Below the pieces are notes generated by a model. That model was not told the origin of the DNA. It did no database searches and was given only the letters and a program-made list of their open reading frames with translations. Made by a program: the position numbers and the translations under genes. A stretch of DNA of 64,000 bases from assembly GCF_014200605.1 (NCBI RefSeq), contig NZ_JACHCE010000001.1, positions 310,001 to 374,000 of the forward strand. Reading direction: 5' to 3'. Each line of letters starts with the position of its first letter. The first letter of the stretch is position 1. Source of the stretch: Pedobacter cryoconitis (GTDB taxonomy: Bacteria; Bacteroidota; Bacteroidia; Sphingobacteriales; Sphingobacteriaceae). Shown here piece by piece: positions 63,748-64,000 of this stretch.

Positions 63748-64000
63748 ATGAAAACATCAATTGCAACTTTATTTATGTTATTGGCTTTGACTGGTATGCA
63801 GCTTAAAGCCCAGACTGCTAAAAAGCAGATTTTAAGAGTAGACTATACAACCAATCCCGGTTCACCAAAATTACTGGAGATTATCAGGTTACAGATTAAG
63901 GACCCTGTACTTCTTCAAAAGACTGTAAACCTGATCGATAAGTATAAATATTATTTCACATTAAATGTCAATTTACAGACCAGTGAATCTGTTTTTAAGC
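63748..64000 (+). CDS. GLPGLI-family protein, N-terminal part (cut by window end)
   Basis: 84 residues visible, starting with a signal peptide (MKTSIATLFMLLALTGMQLK then AQ). The visible part, including ILRVDYTTNP and a later segment with YYFTLNVN, is consistent with the start of GLPGLI proteins (strand-rich, Y-x-x-x-x-N). The position 15 bases after a matching barrel gene is the usual one for the family, so the call leans on context. Confidence 0.65.
   Translation, partial: MKTSIATLFMLLALTGMQLKAQTAKKQILRVDYTTNPGSPKLLEIIRLQIKDPVLLQKTVNLIDKYKYYFTLNVNLQTSESVFK

Overview
The window looks like chromosome from a Bacteroidota species of the Sphingobacteriaceae, most like Pedobacter. This rests on AT-rich DNA, two SusC/SusD pairs, further TonB-dependent outer-membrane receptors, a GLPGLI-type protein, DUF4876/DUF6850 proteins, A-rich start regions with few Shine-Dalgarno sites, and several TAnnTTTG promoter elements. 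The genus is inferred from gene content only. I see no rRNA, tRNA, transposase, integrase or CRISPR array.

Layout. 1-4.8 kb: the end of a DUF1223 protein, a lipoprotein, a 34-residue membrane peptide and a three-gene two-component operon on the minus strand. 5.2-12.6 kb: a class I lanthipeptide locus (lanA, lanC, lanB, peptidase-containing ABC exporter, very short HlyD). 12.6-20.4 kb: an SDR/AraC pair, a tyrosine phosphatase and a first SusCD pair. 20.7-22.7 kb: a ParA/small-partner pair with a palindromic upstream site, and a SUKH-like protein. 22.8-29.6 kb: a four-gene TonB receptor/DUF4876/DUF6850/di-haem peroxidase operon. 29.6-46.4 kb: ordinary accessory genes (EamA exporter, amino-acid permease, TetR with DHA2 efflux pump, three SDR/MDR oxidoreductases, DUF6268 protein, second SusCD pair, HxlR and AraC regulators, glycosyltransferase). 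46.5-47.1 kb: miaE.

47.3-60.1 kb is the most unusual part. It holds two neighbouring peptide natural-product loci. The first has five tandem, nearly identical 49-residue precursors (double-glycine site, short core ending YVVVSW, no cysteine), then a 56-residue peptide, two helical proteins with Q-x-x-D/I-G motifs, an M48 membrane metalloprotease and an ABC exporter without a peptidase domain. These last four genes are translationally coupled. The second has two homologous precursors (53 and 52 aa, one on each strand) whose Ser/Thr-rich ends contain no cysteine, a full-length LanB dehydratase, a LanC homologue that has lost all the zinc ligands, and a LytS/LytTR regulatory pair. The two precursor genes share a 42-bp upstream block (39/42 identical) and a second 19-bp block at exactly the same spacing, so they are probably co-regulated. 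The loss of both the cysteines and the cyclase zinc site suggests a lanthipeptide-derived pathway that dehydrates its peptide without making thioether rings. The window ends with a PadR/HAAS pair, a TonB-receptor-like barrel and the start of a GLPGLI protein, perhaps linked to the same locus.

To a first approximation the lanthipeptide locus at 5 kb is a complete, conventional class I system: its GG leader matches the C39 peptidase of its exporter. The second LanB locus has no exporter of its own, and the ABC/M48 pair next to it may serve both neighbouring precursor families.
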